Assembly: GCF_963259705.1 (NCBI RefSeq)
Contig: NC_081851.1
Coordinates: 11,320,145 to 11,384,144, forward strand
From: Myotis daubentonii
Lineage: Eukaryota; Chordata; Mammalia; Chiroptera; Vespertilionidae
Direction: 5' to 3'
DNA: 64,000 nucleotides
The notes under the pieces are model-generated. The model did no database searches. It was not told where the DNA came from and worked only from the letters and a program-made list of their open reading frames with translations. Positions 44,939 to 58,631 of this stretch are shown here, piece after piece. A program made the position numbers and the translations under genes. Numbering within the stretch: the stretch's first letter is position 1; each line of letters begins with the position of its first letter.

Positions 44939-47232
44939 CCTGGTCTCCTGACCTTCTCCTCTCAAGTGAGCTGGAAAGGCAGTTGTCTCTAGAATGTGGG
45001 TACCTGGTTACCACGGTTCCCATTTCTGTTGGGGATCTGTGCCCAGGGAAGTGAGGTCACCCCTTCAAGGTTCCATGACCTGTGCCCCTTCCTCCAATCA
45101 GGGCCACCCAAAGGCCCCTCTGGGCTGCTGACCTCTCACCTTCCTGGCCCATGTTATCTCCATACCTGTCTACAAGCATCCAACACAGCCCTCCCCCCAC
45201 GCTCCCTGGGAAGAAGGAGGCCCCCGGTTTTGGGGGAGAAAGCCGAGTTCACACCTCCTTTTTCTTAGGTGTTCTGGGCCCTGGGGGAAGCCTCTGTGCC
45301 TCTCTGGGCCTCCCCCAGGCTCCCAAGCTGCCCAGTGAGGATGATGCTAGGCACCATTTCCCTAGGAAGTCATCAGGTGTAGATGGGACAAGGCCCCTAA
45401 CAGCTGTGGGCTGGTGTCCCATGAATCTAGTACACAAACCTAGAGGTGGAAGATGACAAGAACGAGTGGCACACAGCATGCAACACTAGACAAAAGAGCC
45501 CTGGGCCCAGCCTGTGATCTCAGGGAAGTCACTGCTCATGTGGGCCTCATTTTCAAGTCTGTACCTTTAAGGGTTTGAAATGACAGGAAATTCAGATAGG
45601 GTCACGCACTGGCCTAAAACCTCACCGTGGTCTCTTGTTATAAACTTAGCCTCAGACAAGTGCCTCATGTGGGTCCAAGCCTTAGGGGCCTTCACAGTGG
45701 CTTCCAGTGAGTCCAGCCTCCTGGTGGGAACATCCTTGTGTGTCTGCTGAGTGCTCAGGAACTGGCTTCTGAACAACCTAGAGGACAGCCCAGCTGATGG
45801 GGTGTCAGGTCCTGTCACTTGTCTTGTACTCTCGTTCTTGAGGTCCCTTCCTTCCTCTCAGCCTCTCTCTGGCTTTCTGTGTGTGGTGTGTGTGTGCGTC
45901 TCTGTCTGTGCCACTGACCTGTTATTCTGTCTGGAAGCTGAGTCCACACCCTTTTCCTTACCGCTTTAGCAAATCTTGGTTTTGGTATGTTCTTCACTTT
46001 GTTCTGAGAGTGTCTTGGTCTGAGAAAAGATAGGGCATATCGTGCTACTTTATTGTAACTTCTAGACATAAGCTGTCAAGTCCCATGAGTGGGATAGATT
46101 TCCACCTTGACATTCCTGATACGACGATTCTAGTGTGACGCCATCAAGGTGAGCAGCAAGAGTACTAAGCCACATTGACTTCAGGGCCTCCTGATCCCAT
46201 GTGTTCTCTGTGACCTGTCAACCTCTAGTATCGCCAGGTCCCTAAGCATTCTCTACCGGCAGCCCGAAGGATCTTTTGAAAATGTCAATATGATCATGTC
46301 TCTTCTGAAAACTGACAGTGCTCTCCTATGGCCTTTAGAAATGAGTCCCAAATCCTTAGCGTGTCCGTCCAGGCCCTCCATGGCCCGACCTTAGCTTCTT
46401 TTGCAGTCTTTTCTCTCCCTCACCCCTTTTCTGTGGTCACACTTTGAGATCCTCATTGGCATCACACTCTGCCAGCCCAGCTTAGAGCTGTGCCATGCCC
46501 TGTATCCCGACGTCTCCCTCTGGAGTCGGTGGAAGGCTGGTGTTCTTTCCGGCATCTCCCATCTTTCCCCTGTCCTGCTCTCTGCTCCCATCGTTTTTTT
46601 TCTTTTTGTTTTCGTGTTTGTTGTTGTTGTTTTTTTGCAATACCATGAAATGCTACAACCTTGTCCACCCTCAGGAGTTTTAAGGATCTCATTCAGTGTG
46701 GCAGCTGAGAATTATAAGCAGCAGAATAGTGATGAAGCTAAGAGTAGGGACTTGTCTTTCTCACAAAAGAACAAGTCCACAGGTAGGTGGATCCAATATT
46801 GAATTCAGCTGCTCAGTGATGTCAGGGTAAGCTCCCAGCATCAACGAGGGGAAAAGAATCCTCTCCTCGCTATTGTGCTTTATATCAGGGAGGAACTTAG
46901 TGTCTCAGAAATCAACTATGAGACTCTTGCGTGAACCCTTGGGCAGAACGGGCCGAATTGCAAGGGACATGGGGCAGTTTAGTGTCAAACTGCTCCTGAA
47001 GGAGGTTCCTCAGCCCAGGAGGAGGTGGTGAGGGGAAAGGCAGTGGGCACATGGGGGATGGTGAGCTTGCTGTTTCTACTGTGATCACTGATGGCCCCGT
47101 ACATTTCTTCTGTGTGGACTTGTGGAGGAAAGGTGTCCCGAGATTCAGGGATGACTGTTTCACAACGGTTGCCTAGTGTTTTGAAGTACCCTGTCTCATA
47201 GGGTCCATATTATCCACATAGAGCTGGTTAAA

Positions 47233-47473
47233 CATATATGTTTTTATTGATCTCAGAGAGAGGAAGGGAAAGGGAACAGAGAGAGCGGGGGGTGGGGGTG
47301 GGGGAGGTGAGGAGGCTGGGGAAGGGGAGAGAGAAAGATCAATGATGAGAGAGCATCATCGGTCCCATAGCCCCTAGCGCGCAACCCCGGTACGGGCCCT
47401 GACTGGGAATGAAACGGGGATCTCTTGGTTCTGGGATCCACGCTCAAGCACTGAGCCACGCCAGCCGGGCAGC
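47233..47473 (-). mobile_element. VES SINE, unit 2
   Basis: Same SINE as at 37716 in unit 1, identical as far as read. Confidence 0.85.
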
Positions 47474-48232
47474 CGCATATCAATTTAAAATGGAATTTTT
47501 TTTTGATTCTAATTTAGTAAAACTTAAAATTCACTGAGACATTTAGGTTTCTCTGGTTGGATACCTGAGGAGTGTTGGCTTGGTGTATTGACCAGCTAGC
47601 TGGTTGGCCTTGAAAGCAAATATGAAATGAAAGAAAGGAAATGTGTCTCCCCTCAGAGCAAGAGTGCTGCTCACATGAGAACGATGAGCTTTGGATGATT
47701 GGGCCACAGCACTGAACGGATCCCTCTTGCACAGCGTGCCTCCTTTTGAAATACTCACCAGTGGCGTTCCTTTGTCCTTTCTGCTTAGAATTTTCTGACA
47801 TGGTGGTTTTCGTTTCAATTATAGATTGTTCCAGTGGTGGTGTCAGTGAACTATGGCCCCTCCGGTAGAACCAGGGCTGTGTACCTTGTTTCCGTACCGT
47901 CCTATTCCAGTGGAACCATTGCCTCTCCCTAAGCTGAGTTTGACTGGTGAGTTAAAGTCTGGGCTCATGGAGGAAGGGAAATGATTCAGGAAGTGTTTAG
48001 TGGGGGGAGTTGTTTTGAGTTACTCCTGTTGCAACCAAAGCAATGCTCTTGCTATCCCTAGTGATTTTAAGTATGGTTGAGAGCTAGTCTACTGGTTGTT
48101 TCCGGCCAAATAGCAAATCCAGCTAAACGGCGAGGGAAGTAGAATGCCCCCCATTAAGTAATTTTTCCTTTCATGAGACCATTTCAAGAGACAAGTTGGC
48201 ACTTGGGAAAGTTTAGAAAGATATGATTGAGT

Positions 48233-48662
48233 CTGGCCAGTGTTGCATGGTGGTCGAGCGTCCGCCTGTGAAGCAGGCAGGAGTGCACAGTTGGTTTGAT
48301 TCCGGGTCAGGGCACAGGCCCGGGATGCAGACTGGATCACCAATAGGGGTCATGAAGGAGGAAACCTATCAATGCTTCTCTCTCATGGTTTACATTTCTG
48401 TCTCGCCCTTTCTCCCTCCCTGAAATCAATCAAAGTGTATTTTTTAAAATATATACTGAGTCTAGCCCCGGCTGATGGGGCTCATCGGATGGGCATCTCC
48501 CCTTGCACTGAAATGTTTCCGGATCAGTTCCCAGGGAGGGCACGTGGCAGGGTTTTGCGGTCAATTCCATGGCGGGGGTGGGCAGGAGGCGGCTGGTGCA
48601 CCTCTCATCTATGTTCTCTGCCTCTCCCTTCCTCTCTCCACTGTCTATCTATATATTGGAGG
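48233..48662 (+). mobile_element. two adjacent VES SINEs, unit 2
   Basis: The pair seen at 38716-38937 and 38945-39145 in unit 1. Confidence 0.75.
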
Positions 48663-49108
48663 TATGATCCTTGTGTCAACCAGAACCTATACATAAAGCA
48701 AAATGAGAAGAAACTGTCACTTCTAGTAGTTTCACTTCTGACAGTTCACTAGTGTGAACATTTTGGTGTATATATTTCCAGATTTTATTTCCCCATTTTA
48801 TCAGTGTATACGTAGTTATCAGAAGAAATTAAATGTTTCAAAACTTATTTTAAAACTGTATGATACAGTGAGCACCTTCCATGTCAGCATATATGTGTAC
48901 GTGTGTGTGTGTGTGTGTGTGTGTGTATGGAATTATGTATATGTACATGAGAAGACATGGTCTACACGTGTTTTTAATAAACAACCTTATATTTAATCAA
49001 AAGGAGTATTTAACTTAATGGGACATAGTCTACATAAATAGGTAGGTACTTTTAGAAATTATCCTTATTTACTATTATAAATGTACAGTTGGGATGTATT
49101 CCTCTGAA

Positions 49109-52100
49109 TTATTTAAGATAATCGCCTAGAACTCTTCTGACAGCACGAGAGAAGGCTTCCAGCACAGCCAGTAGCTGGCTCCATAATGGCTTCAGGTACT
49201 GCCTCGGGCCAGGCCTGGCCAGGGCAGGGCCTCTCGTTGGACCAGGCTCTGGCCCCTGAGCAGACCCTCCCTCTGCCTCCGGAGAACTCTGGAGCTCTGG
49301 GCGTGGACCTGGAGCAGGAGAAAGAGACAGATTGACTCACACTCCTGGCTTTCCTGTGACTTAGTGCAGACAGGAAAGATGCCACCGCCTTTAAGGGAAC
49401 TCCAGCCCATGAGCCTGCCCTCCCCCGATGATCTGCCCAGATGATCATTCCGCCTCACCTTGTTGAGTTGCCTCGGTGGGCTCAAGGTGCTGCAGCGCCA
49501 ACCATAGATTTTGGGCGTGGCCCACCAGGTGTGAGGCGGGGGAGTTGACGGGCACCAAGGCCTGCTCTACCTCGAAGCAGGCGAAAGGAAGGGGCTGCCC
49601 CAAACCCTGGACGTGGTCCAGCCAGGTCCCCACCATCGCAGCAAAGGCCCTGGGGAGAGGCAGGTGGGCAGCAGAGTCTGAGTCCTGGCCTTTCCTTCCA
49701 CTCTGCCCTCCCATGGCACACTTGTTTAGATCTGAGCCTCTGTGCAGGCCCCCTTTGCCCACCCTGGGGACAGCCCCATGCCACCCCCGGCCCCTGTGTG
49801 GCTGTCCTGGTTGTAGCAGTTGTGGGATCCAGCAGGTTCAACACGGAGTCTGTGTCAGACTCTTCTTCCGACTGGCAGCTCTCCTGAAGGTCCAGTGCAC
49901 TGCCCACCCCCACCCTCCAGGCCCTGGGCATCTGGGCTGAGGACTGAGACAGACTTGTGAGCAGCCTGCTCACCACAGTCCTGTTCTGAGCCTGGCCACC
50001 GTGGTCAGGGGAGATGGATATGGAGGGGGCAGGCAGAGCGGGGTGGGTCTGTGGGGGGTGGGAGGGGACTGTGAGGGACAACTCAGCACAGCGTCCCCTC
50101 TGGGTCTACCAGGCCCGGGACCCCACCCACTGTCATCTTTGACTCCTATCCTCCTGGAATAGAAGACTCCAGAGCCCAGGCCTTTCTTGGGAATCAGATG
50201 ATGTATAAGATTAGGGTTCTGCCAGGCACTCTCCACCCTCCACCCACCACAGTCCCCACAATGCTGACTCTGGGGGCCCTCCCTCTGGACCCGGAGACCA
50301 CTCACTTTATGACTTGGTCCTGCGGTGTGTCAGCCCGGGCATTGTAAGCAGGTGTGCCTCCAGATGGAAAAATCACTCTGATCGCATCAGCCCTGATGGA
50401 TGGTGGACACGACCTGCGAATGATGGACAGCGTGACTGCTGGACCCATTGCCCAGAACTGAGGCCCAGGGATTGTGTCTGCTTCATTCCTGGAGTCAGGC
50501 TAAGTGTCTCCAAAAGTGCGTGCACATTTTCGAGTAAAGAAACTCCCACCAGAAGCATGCCATACATCTGAGTGGGCCTGGGCCCCTGCGCTCCCCAGAA
50601 ATCCCCAGTGTGGCCACAGGCCGCTGATGGGTGTGTCAGAGTTCTTTCCATGGGACAGAGTGAAAGAATTGCCACCAACAACCGTCGCACATCCAGCTAC
50701 CCTGTCTGCAGAGCCAGGGAGCAGGTGAGACCTGCCATGGCTTGTCCCCACAGCAGTGCTATGAGGTTTCCCACCCAGCAGCCCACTTTTCAGAGGAGCA
50801 TCGTGAGACTCGGGAAGATGTGGTGACGTTTTCATGCCTCACAGCTAGCAGTGGGCAGAGTCACGAGTGTGTGCTCACCTAGTTAGAAGCTCGTCCAGGA
50901 ACCGTTGGGCTCTGGAGCAGGCCAGCGTGGAGACGTGGGGGACGATCCCCCCCGGGATAGCTGGTACCATGGCCATGGCCACCTTCTCCGAGGTGCCTTC
51001 CTGGAGGGCCTGCATCCTGCAGGACTCATGCAGGCTACCAGTTCGCTCAGCTGCACACTGGGTGGGAGAAGGAAGGATATCCATGTCAGCGGCATGACCG
51101 TGAATCCCACAAGGATGGAGGTTTGGAGCTCAGTCGGGAGGTCCCAGCCCCACTGGGACGTGTGCAAGAGGAGGGACAGGAGTGCCCCGGCAGGACGAGG
51201 TTCTAGGTCTTCAAAGTGCCACTGAAGTCCCGTACATGTTCATACAATTGCCACCTTCTCGGCATCTGTCCCCCCATCTCCCCCCCCCCGCCCCCGCCGC
51301 CTTCCCTTTAGCTGAGGATCAACCAACCTCCTTTTAGTAATAGTGTATATGAAGAGCCCGGGCCCTGTGAGTCCCAAAGAAAGGTCCTTGTTATAGAGAT
51401 GAGAACACAGAGGCTTAGGAAATATCAGATGCCTGCTCAAGGGCATGCAGGTCAGAACTGGGTACTGTCCTGCATGACATTCCCTTTCAGGTACCGGGGA
51501 CTTTCCTGCTACTGATATGGGTGGAAAGGGTGTGGGAACCTTGTCCCTCCCCAGCGTGGGAACAGTGTACACGGTAGATATGGCCTGTGAAAGCCTTTGA
51601 CTTCAAAAGAGAAAGTTATGTTTTATCCTTTTACATTAAAGGGCGTTTTAAGACCCTCATTATGGAGATGGCAGATTCCGCAAGGTGGCAAGTGCCTGGA
51701 GACTGCAGATGGGAGAAAGGCGATCACGGGGCAGGAATCTGTCCCGAGGACTTGGGGAGGAGCTGATCCATGTGGTGGGTGTAAAGTGACAGGTGCCTCA
51801 GTGTCCCCATGAGGCAATTGCCAGGGACGGAACACTGTGTTTGAGTTGGACACCTTGACGCCGGCCAGGTGAAAATTTCAGTGAGTGAGATTTCCCGGGC
51901 CAGGCTGGGAGCAAGGCAGCAGCCATCATCAGAAACTGCTGTTGGCAACGTCCCTGCCACAGCCCTTTGGGTTTGGAATCTGCCTGCAGCCGTTCAAATT
52001 TTACACGTGCTCGTCCTTCCCCCAGCAGTGGGCGTCCATCTCCAGCTGGGGACATTACATGTCCTGTGGTCTGAATTGTGTACCCCTAATCCCATGACTT

Positions 52101-54187
52101 TGCAACCCCTCGAACTTGATTATGTGTCTGCATTTGAGTTTTAGTCTTCAAGCAAGTCATTCAGGTGACGTGAATTCAGTGGTGTGGGTCTTCATCGAAT
52201 CTGACCAGTGTCCTTAGAAGAGGAGGGGAGGACACGTGGCAGTGCAGAGGGGAGTCCATGTGACACACAGAGAGAAGACAGCCATCTACAAGCTGAGGAG
52301 CGACCCCCTCAGGAGATACCAGCCCCGCTGACAGCACCATCTCTCACTTCTAGCCTCCGGAATTGTGAGGAAATGAATGTCTGCTGTTAACACCACCCAG
52401 TGTGGCCCTATGTTATGGCAGCACAAGCAAGCAACCTAACACAGTCCGTTCCGACACACATCAGTGTTCCGGGCAGCACTGCTGACATGGCAGCTGAACT
52501 GCATTAGGCCCATGTCCATCAGCACTGAAAGGCTGCATCGCTGGGCAAACGACCTCCCCGACTGGACCAGGTCTGCAAGGACAGTGGAGCTGAGTGCTCC
52601 AGAGGATACGTGGCAAGTGTAGTTTAAGCAACACAAACAGCGAAATGCCCAAGTGCTCATGGTCCACTGTGAAGTCACAGGACATTTCTCTCTCTGATAT
52701 TGCTACAAATATGTGAGGAGCGTCTCTCTACCGTCCCATGTAGCTGGAGGGGGGCGTGGGGGTCCGCATTTCTTTGTCTTGGGGCTGTGGGACACTAGGG
52801 AGAGTCCTGGGAGGGTGCCCGGGGAGTCCCCAGATTTGAGTGTGGGTTCTGGGCACTGCCAGGTTGTGTTGAGGTTGTGGGTGTAGAAGACCCTCGAGGC
52901 TAGCTCTCACCTCAGACAGGCACTGGTCTGTGTCGTCAGCCTGGTGCACCTGCACCCTGACCCCGTAGGTGGTGTAGTCGGGTCCATGGGCCAGCACCTC
53001 AATGATGTCCTCCTTGGAGCTCTGCAAAGACAGAGTGGGTACTGAGCCAGGAGGCATCAGGAACCTTCCACGCAATCTGTGCTCCTGTGTCATGGCAGAC
53101 CTAGTCTGTGAGGAAACAGTGAGGATGTTCCTGGCAGCCCTGCTGAGCTAGCAACAATTGATTTGTGTCAAGGTGGAGCCACAGTGAAAGCCTGAATCAC
53201 TGAGGAAAACTCTGTCCTTGTTGGGATGATATGGAGTTGGGTCAGGCCACAGCTCCTGAGCTGGCCGTGCTGCAATGGTTTGTCGTCCTCTGTGAGGTGA
53301 TAGGTTGCAGAGAAAAGTTTTCAAGACCTTAATCCCTTCCTATGCCCCTAACCCCCCTACGCCCGCTTCCCCCCTCTTTTTTTTTCTTTTTTAAATACAC
53401 AGCACTATCAAGTGGGATGATGTGTAAGGCTTGGAGAAGGCCTACAGGGACAGTCGGGCTGGGGCTGGTCCACAGGATACTTGGGGCAGGGAGTTCATCA
53501 TTTGAAAGGAGCATGAGGCAAAGAGAGCCACAGATGCTTTCTCTCTGATCCCAAGAAGCACAGGAAGAAAGACGGCTTTCCTCCCCTACCAGGGCGCTGG
53601 TCGGGAGGATTGAAGGTACAGATCAGTTTGGGAGTGGGCTTGTGAGAACTTTGAGGCCCCAGATTTGAGTCCGACTTCTGGTCCCACCCCAGTCACCTCA
53701 GGGTCCTGGGTGTGGGCCAGCTCTCACCTCAGTTTGGCACTGGACGGTTCTCCTGTCCTGACGCACTTGTCCTTTGTACCCGTTGAGGGCATACGTGAAC
53801 CTGTCAGCCAGCTCCTCGACGCTGCCCTTGTTGGAGCTCTGCAAAGACAGAGCCCGCTACCGTGCCAGGAGGCATCAGGGGCCCCGGGCATTACCAGTGG
53901 GGAAGATGCCCACCACCCATTCTGCTCCCCAGATCAGGCAGAGAGGGGCATCTGCAAAGACCTCCAGGCAGGGCGTGAAGTTGATGACCCCTTGAGCACC
54001 CCTGCGATTTAACAAGTGGGTAGCAGAGCTCCGACCCCAGCACTCAGCTTCCCTTCCTGTGAGCCATGACCTGGGCAGTGAACGTGACACACCCTCCAAC
54101 ACCCTCCAGACTTCTGACACTTACCAACCTGCTCCTGAGCCCAGGATGAGCATCCCTCATTCCCCGCTTCCTTCCCCTCACCATCCC

Positions 54188-54235
<48 letters not shown>

Positions 54236-54461
54236 GGGATGAGGGGTAAGAGGTGTGGGGCTCCCCAGGTGTGACCCCTAATTGACGCCCAAGTGTGAGC
54301 TGAAAGGGCCTGCCCTCGGTTACCTGTGTGTGCCTCGTGCCAGAGGGCAAGGGGTATCGGTGGCGGCGCTTGCGCCTGTTTCCCCAGCAACAGAAACATC
54401 TCTTGCCCTGGGCTTTCTTGTGCCCAGAGCATCGGAAGAACGGGAAGCAACAGAGAGACAT
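49109..54461 (-). CDS. RalGDS-like RasGEF_N-only gene, copy 2 (7 exons, 338 aa)
   Basis: Exons: 54324-54461, 53728-53838, 52911-53021, 50879-51057, 50306-50392, 49459-49649, 49109-49308. Every splice site and phase is the same as in copy 1, and the protein differs only at residue 32 (Arg instead of Cys), in the basic Cys-rich N-terminal segment. Domain content is as in copy 1: duplicated exon pair, RasGEF_N, Pro/Glu-rich linker, short helical tail, no catalytic domain. It lies 4.2 kb upstream of copy 1 and is transcribed in the same direction, so each copy would need its own promoter. Intact coding in every copy argues against simple decay, although the duplication is so recent that neutral retention is also possible. 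Confidence 0.78.
52063..52449 (+). mobile_element. MaLR LTR remnant, unit 2
   Basis: Copy of the LTR relic at 42546-42932, intronic and antisense to the gene. Confidence 0.8.
54190..54233. repeat. (AC)n microsatellite, unit 2: 44 bp
   Basis: The longest of the three CA runs in the array. Confidence 0.97.
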
Positions 54462-56755
54462 CCTGGTCTCCTGACCTTCTCCTCTCAAGTGAGCTGGAAA
54501 GGCAGTTGTCTCTAGAATGTGGGTACCTGGTTACCACGGTTCCCATTTCTGTTGGGGATCTGTGCCCAGGGAAGTGAGGTCACCCCTTCAAGGTTCCATG
54601 ACCTGTGCCCCTTCCTCCAATCAGGGCCACCCAAAGGCCCCTCTGGGCTGCTGACCTCTCACCTTCCTGGCCCATGTTATCTCCATACCTGTCTACAAGC
54701 ATCCAACACAGCCCTCCCCCCACGCTCCCTGGGAAGAAGGAGGCCCCCGGTTTTGGGGGAGAAAGCCGAGTTCACACCTCCTTTTTCTTAGGTGTTCTGG
54801 GCCCTGGGGGAAGCCTCTGTGCCTCTCTGGGCCTCCCCCAGGCTCCCAAGCTGCCCAGTGAGGATGATGCTAGGCACCATTTCCCTAGGAAGTCATCAGG
54901 TGTAGATGGGACAAGGCCCCTAACAGCTGTGGGCTGGTGTCCCATGAATCTAGTACACAAACCTAGAGGTGGAAGATGACAAGAACGAGTGGCACACAGC
55001 ATGCAACACTAGACAAAAGAGCCCTGGGCCCAGCCTGTGATCTCAGGGAAGTCACTGCTCATGTGGGCCTCATTTTCAAGTCTGTACCTTTAAGGGTTTG
55101 AAATGACAGGAAATTCAGATAGGGTCACGCACTGGCCTAAAACCTCACCGTGGTCTCTTGTTATAAACTTAGCCTCAGACAAGTGCCTCATGTGGGTCCA
55201 AGCCTTAGGGGCCTTCACAGTGGCTTCCAGTGAGTCCAGCCTCCTGGTGGGAACATCCTTGTGTGTCTGCTGAGTGCTCAGGAACTGGCTTCTGAACAAC
55301 CTAGAGGACAGCCCAGCTGATGGGGTGTCAGGTCCTGTCACTTGTCTTGTACTCTCGTTCTTGAGGTCCCTTCCTTCCTCTCAGCCTCTCTCTGGCTTTC
55401 TGTGTGTGGTGTGTGTGTGCGTCTCTGTCTGTGCCACTGACCTGTTATTCTGTCTGGAAGCTGAGTCCACACCCTTTTCCTTACCGCTTTAGCAAATCTT
55501 GGTTTTGGTATGTTCTTCACTTTGTTCTGAGAGTGTCTTGGTCTGAGAAAAGATAGGGCATATCGTGCTACTTTATTGTAACTTCTAGACATAAGCTGTC
55601 AAGTCCCATGAGTGGGATAGATTTCCACCTTGACATTCCTGATACGACGATTCTAGTGTGACGCCATCAAGGTGAGCAGCAAGAGTACTAAGCCACATTG
55701 ACTTCAGGGCCTCCTGATCCCATGTGTTCTCTGTGACCTGTCAACCTCTAGTATCGCCAGGTCCCTAAGCATTCTCTACCGGCAGCCCGAAGGATCTTTT
55801 GAAAATGTCAATATGATCATGTCTCTTCTGAAAACTGACAGTGCTCTCCTATGGCCTTTAGAAATGAGTCCCAAATCCTTAGCGTGTCCGTCCAGGCCCT
55901 CCATGGCCCGACCTTAGCTTCTTTTGCAGTCTTTTCTCTCCCTCACCCCTTTTCTGTGGTCACACTTTGAGATCCTCATTGGCATCACACTCTGCCAGCC
56001 CAGCTTAGAGCTGTGCCATGCCCTGTATCCCGACGTCTCCCTCTGGAGTCGGTGGAAGGCTGGTGTTCTTTCCGGCATCTCCCATCTTTCCCCTGTCCTG
56101 CTCTCTGCTCCCATCGTTTTTTTTCTTTTTGTTTTCGTGTTTGTTGTTGTTGTTTTTTTGCAATACCATGAAATGCTACAACCTTGTCCACCCTCAGGAG
56201 TTTTAAGGATCTCATTCAGTGTGGCAGCTGAGAATTATAAGCAGCAGAATAGTGATGAAGCTAAGAGTAGGGACTTGTCTTTCTCACAAAAGAACAAGTC
56301 CACAGGTAGGTGGATCCAATATTGAATTCAGCTGCTCAGTGATGTCAGGGTAAGCTCCCAGCATCAACGAGGGGAAAAGAATCCTCTCCTCGCTATTGTG
56401 CTTTATATCAGGGAGGAACTTAGTGTCTCAGAAATCAACTATGAGACTCTTGCGTGAACCCTTGGGCAGAACGGGCCGAATTGCAAGGGACATGGGGCAG
56501 TTTAGTGTCAAACTGCTCCTGAAGGAGGTTCCTCAGCCCAGGAGGAGGTGGTGAGGGGAAAGGCAGTGGGCACATGGGGGATGGTGAGCTTGCTGTTTCT
56601 ACTGTGATCACTGATGGCCCCGTACATTTCTTCTGTGTGGACTTGTGGAGGAAAGGTGTCCCGAGATTCAGGGATGACTGTTTCACAACGGTTGCCTAGT
56701 GTTTTGAAGTACCCTGTCTCATAGGGTCCATATTATCCACATAGAGCTGGTTAAA

Positions 56756-56996
56756 CATATATGTTTTTATTGATCTCAGAGAGAGGAAGGGAAAGGGAAC
56801 AGAGAGAGCGGGGGGTGGGGGTGGGGGAGGTGAGGAGGCTGGGGAAGGGGAGAGAGAAAGATCAATGATGAGAGAGCATCATCGGTCCCATAGCCCCTAG
56901 CGCGCAACCCCGGTACGGGCCCTGACTGGGAATGAAACGGGGATCTCTTGGTTCTGGGATCCACGCTCAAGCACTGAGCCACGCCAGCCGGGCAGC
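56756..56996 (-). mobile_element. VES SINE, unit 3
   Basis: Same as at 37716 and 47233. Confidence 0.85.
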
Positions 56997-57755
56997 CGCA
57001 TATCAATTTAAAATGGAATTTTTTTTTGATTCTAATTTAGTAAAACTTAAAATTCACTGAGACATTTAGGTTTCTCTGGTTGGATACCTGAGGAGTGTTG
57101 GCTTGGTGTATTGACCAGCTAGCTGGTTGGCCTTGAAAGCAAATATGAAATGAAAGAAAGGAAATGTGTCTCCCCTCAGAGCAAGAGTGCTGCTCACATG
57201 AGAACGATGAGCTTTGGATGATTGGGCCACAGCACTGAACGGATCCCTCTTGCACAGCGTGCCTCCTTTTGAAATACTCACCAGTGGCGTTCCTTTGTCC
57301 TTTCTGCTTAGAATTTTCTGACATGGTGGTTTTCGTTTCAATTATAGATTGTTCCAGTGGTGGTGTCAGTGAACTATGGCCCCTCCGGTAGAACCAGGGC
57401 TGTGTACCTTGTTTCCGTACCGTCCTATTCCAGTGGAACCATTGCCTCTCCCTAAGCTGAGTTTGACTGGTGAGTTAAAGTCTGGGCTCATGGAGGAAGG
57501 GAAATGATTCAGGAAGTGTTTAGTGGGGGGAGTTGTTTTGAGTTACTCCTGTTGCAACCAAAGCAATGCTCTTGCTATCCCTAGTGATTTTAAGTATGGT
57601 TGAGAGCTAGTCTACTGGTTGTTTCCGGCCAAATAGCAAATCCAGCTAAACGGCGAGGGAAGTAGAATGCCCCCCATTAAGTAATTTTTCCTTTCATGAG
57701 ACCATTTCAAGAGACAAGTTGGCACTTGGGAAAGTTTAGAAAGATATGATTGAGT

Positions 57756-58185
57756 CTGGCCAGTGTTGCATGGTGGTCGAGCGTCCGCCTGTGAAGCAGG
57801 CAGGAGTGCACAGTTGGTTTGATTCCGGGTCAGGGCACAGGCCCGGGATGCAGACTGGATCACCAATAGGGGTCATGAAGGAGGAAACCTATCAATGCTT
57901 CTCTCTCATGGTTTACATTTCTGTCTCGCCCTTTCTCCCTCCCTGAAATCAATCAAAGTGTATTTTTTAAAATATATACTGAGTCTAGCCCCGGCTGATG
58001 GGGCTCATCGGATGGGCATCTCCCCTTGCACTGAAATGTTTCCGGATCAGTTCCCAGGGAGGGCACGTGGCAGGGTTTTGCGGTCAATTCCATGGCAGGG
58101 GTGGGCAGGAGGCGGCTGGTGCACCTCTCATCTATGTTCTCTGCCTCTCCCTTCCTCTCTCCACTGTCTATCTATATATTGGAGG
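57756..58185 (+). mobile_element. two adjacent VES SINEs, unit 3
   Basis: Same pair as in units 1 and 2. One base differs (about 58097). Confidence 0.75.
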
Positions 58186-58631
58186 TATGATCCTTGTGTC
58201 AACCAGAACCTATACATAAAGCAAAATGAGAAGAAACTGTCACTTCTAGTAGTTTCACTTCTGACAGTTCACTAGTGTGAACATTTTGGTGTATATATTT
58301 CCAGATTTTATTTCCCCATTTTATCAGTGTATACGTAGTTATCAGAAGAAATTAAATGTTTCAAAACTTATTTTAAAACTGTATGATACAGTGAGCACCT
58401 TCCATGTCAGCATATATGTGTACGTGTGTGTGTGTGTGTGTGTGTGTGTATGGAATTATGTATATGTACATGAGAAGACATGGTCTACACGTGTTTTTAA
58501 TAAACAACCTTATATTTAATCAAAAGGAGTATTTAACTTAATGGGACATAGTCTACATAAATAGGTAGGTACTTTTAGAAATTATCCTTATTTACTATTA
58601 TAAATGTACAGTTGGGATGTATTCCTCTGAA

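Larger units (their letters stand above)
36261..45754. repeat. tandem unit 1 (9.49 kb) of segmental array
   Basis: First of three head-to-tail copies. Its offset to unit 2 is 9494 bp at the left edge and 9517 bp after a GT-run length difference near 36,380. The first ~150 bp (36261-36410) are diverged from the other copies (34 of 41 bases at the start, plus a 23-bp indel). From about 36,415 rightwards I find only a handful of differences (36608 T/C, 44846 A/G, CA-run length). It contains one RalGDS-like gene, an L2 and a MaLR LTR relic, and three VES SINEs. Confidence 0.96.
44939..49108. other. intergenic 4.2 kb between gene copies 1 and 2
   Basis: Holds the 5' flank and putative promoter of gene copy 1, the unit 1/unit 2 junction at about 45,754, and then the repeats of unit 2 (L2-like, SINEs). 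No further gene is recognised. A GC-rich stretch without CpG-island density lies at 44,950-45,450. The same layout recurs at 54,462-58,631. Confidence 0.6.
45755..55277. repeat. tandem unit 2 (9.52 kb)
   Basis: A complete copy. It has the 'ctcaggaactggcttctgaa' left edge shared with unit 3. Relative to unit 1 I see C at the base equivalent to 36608, G at the equivalent of 44846, and six extra bp in the CA run. Interspersed repeats and exons are at conserved offsets (+9517, or +9523 beyond the CA run). Confidence 0.97.
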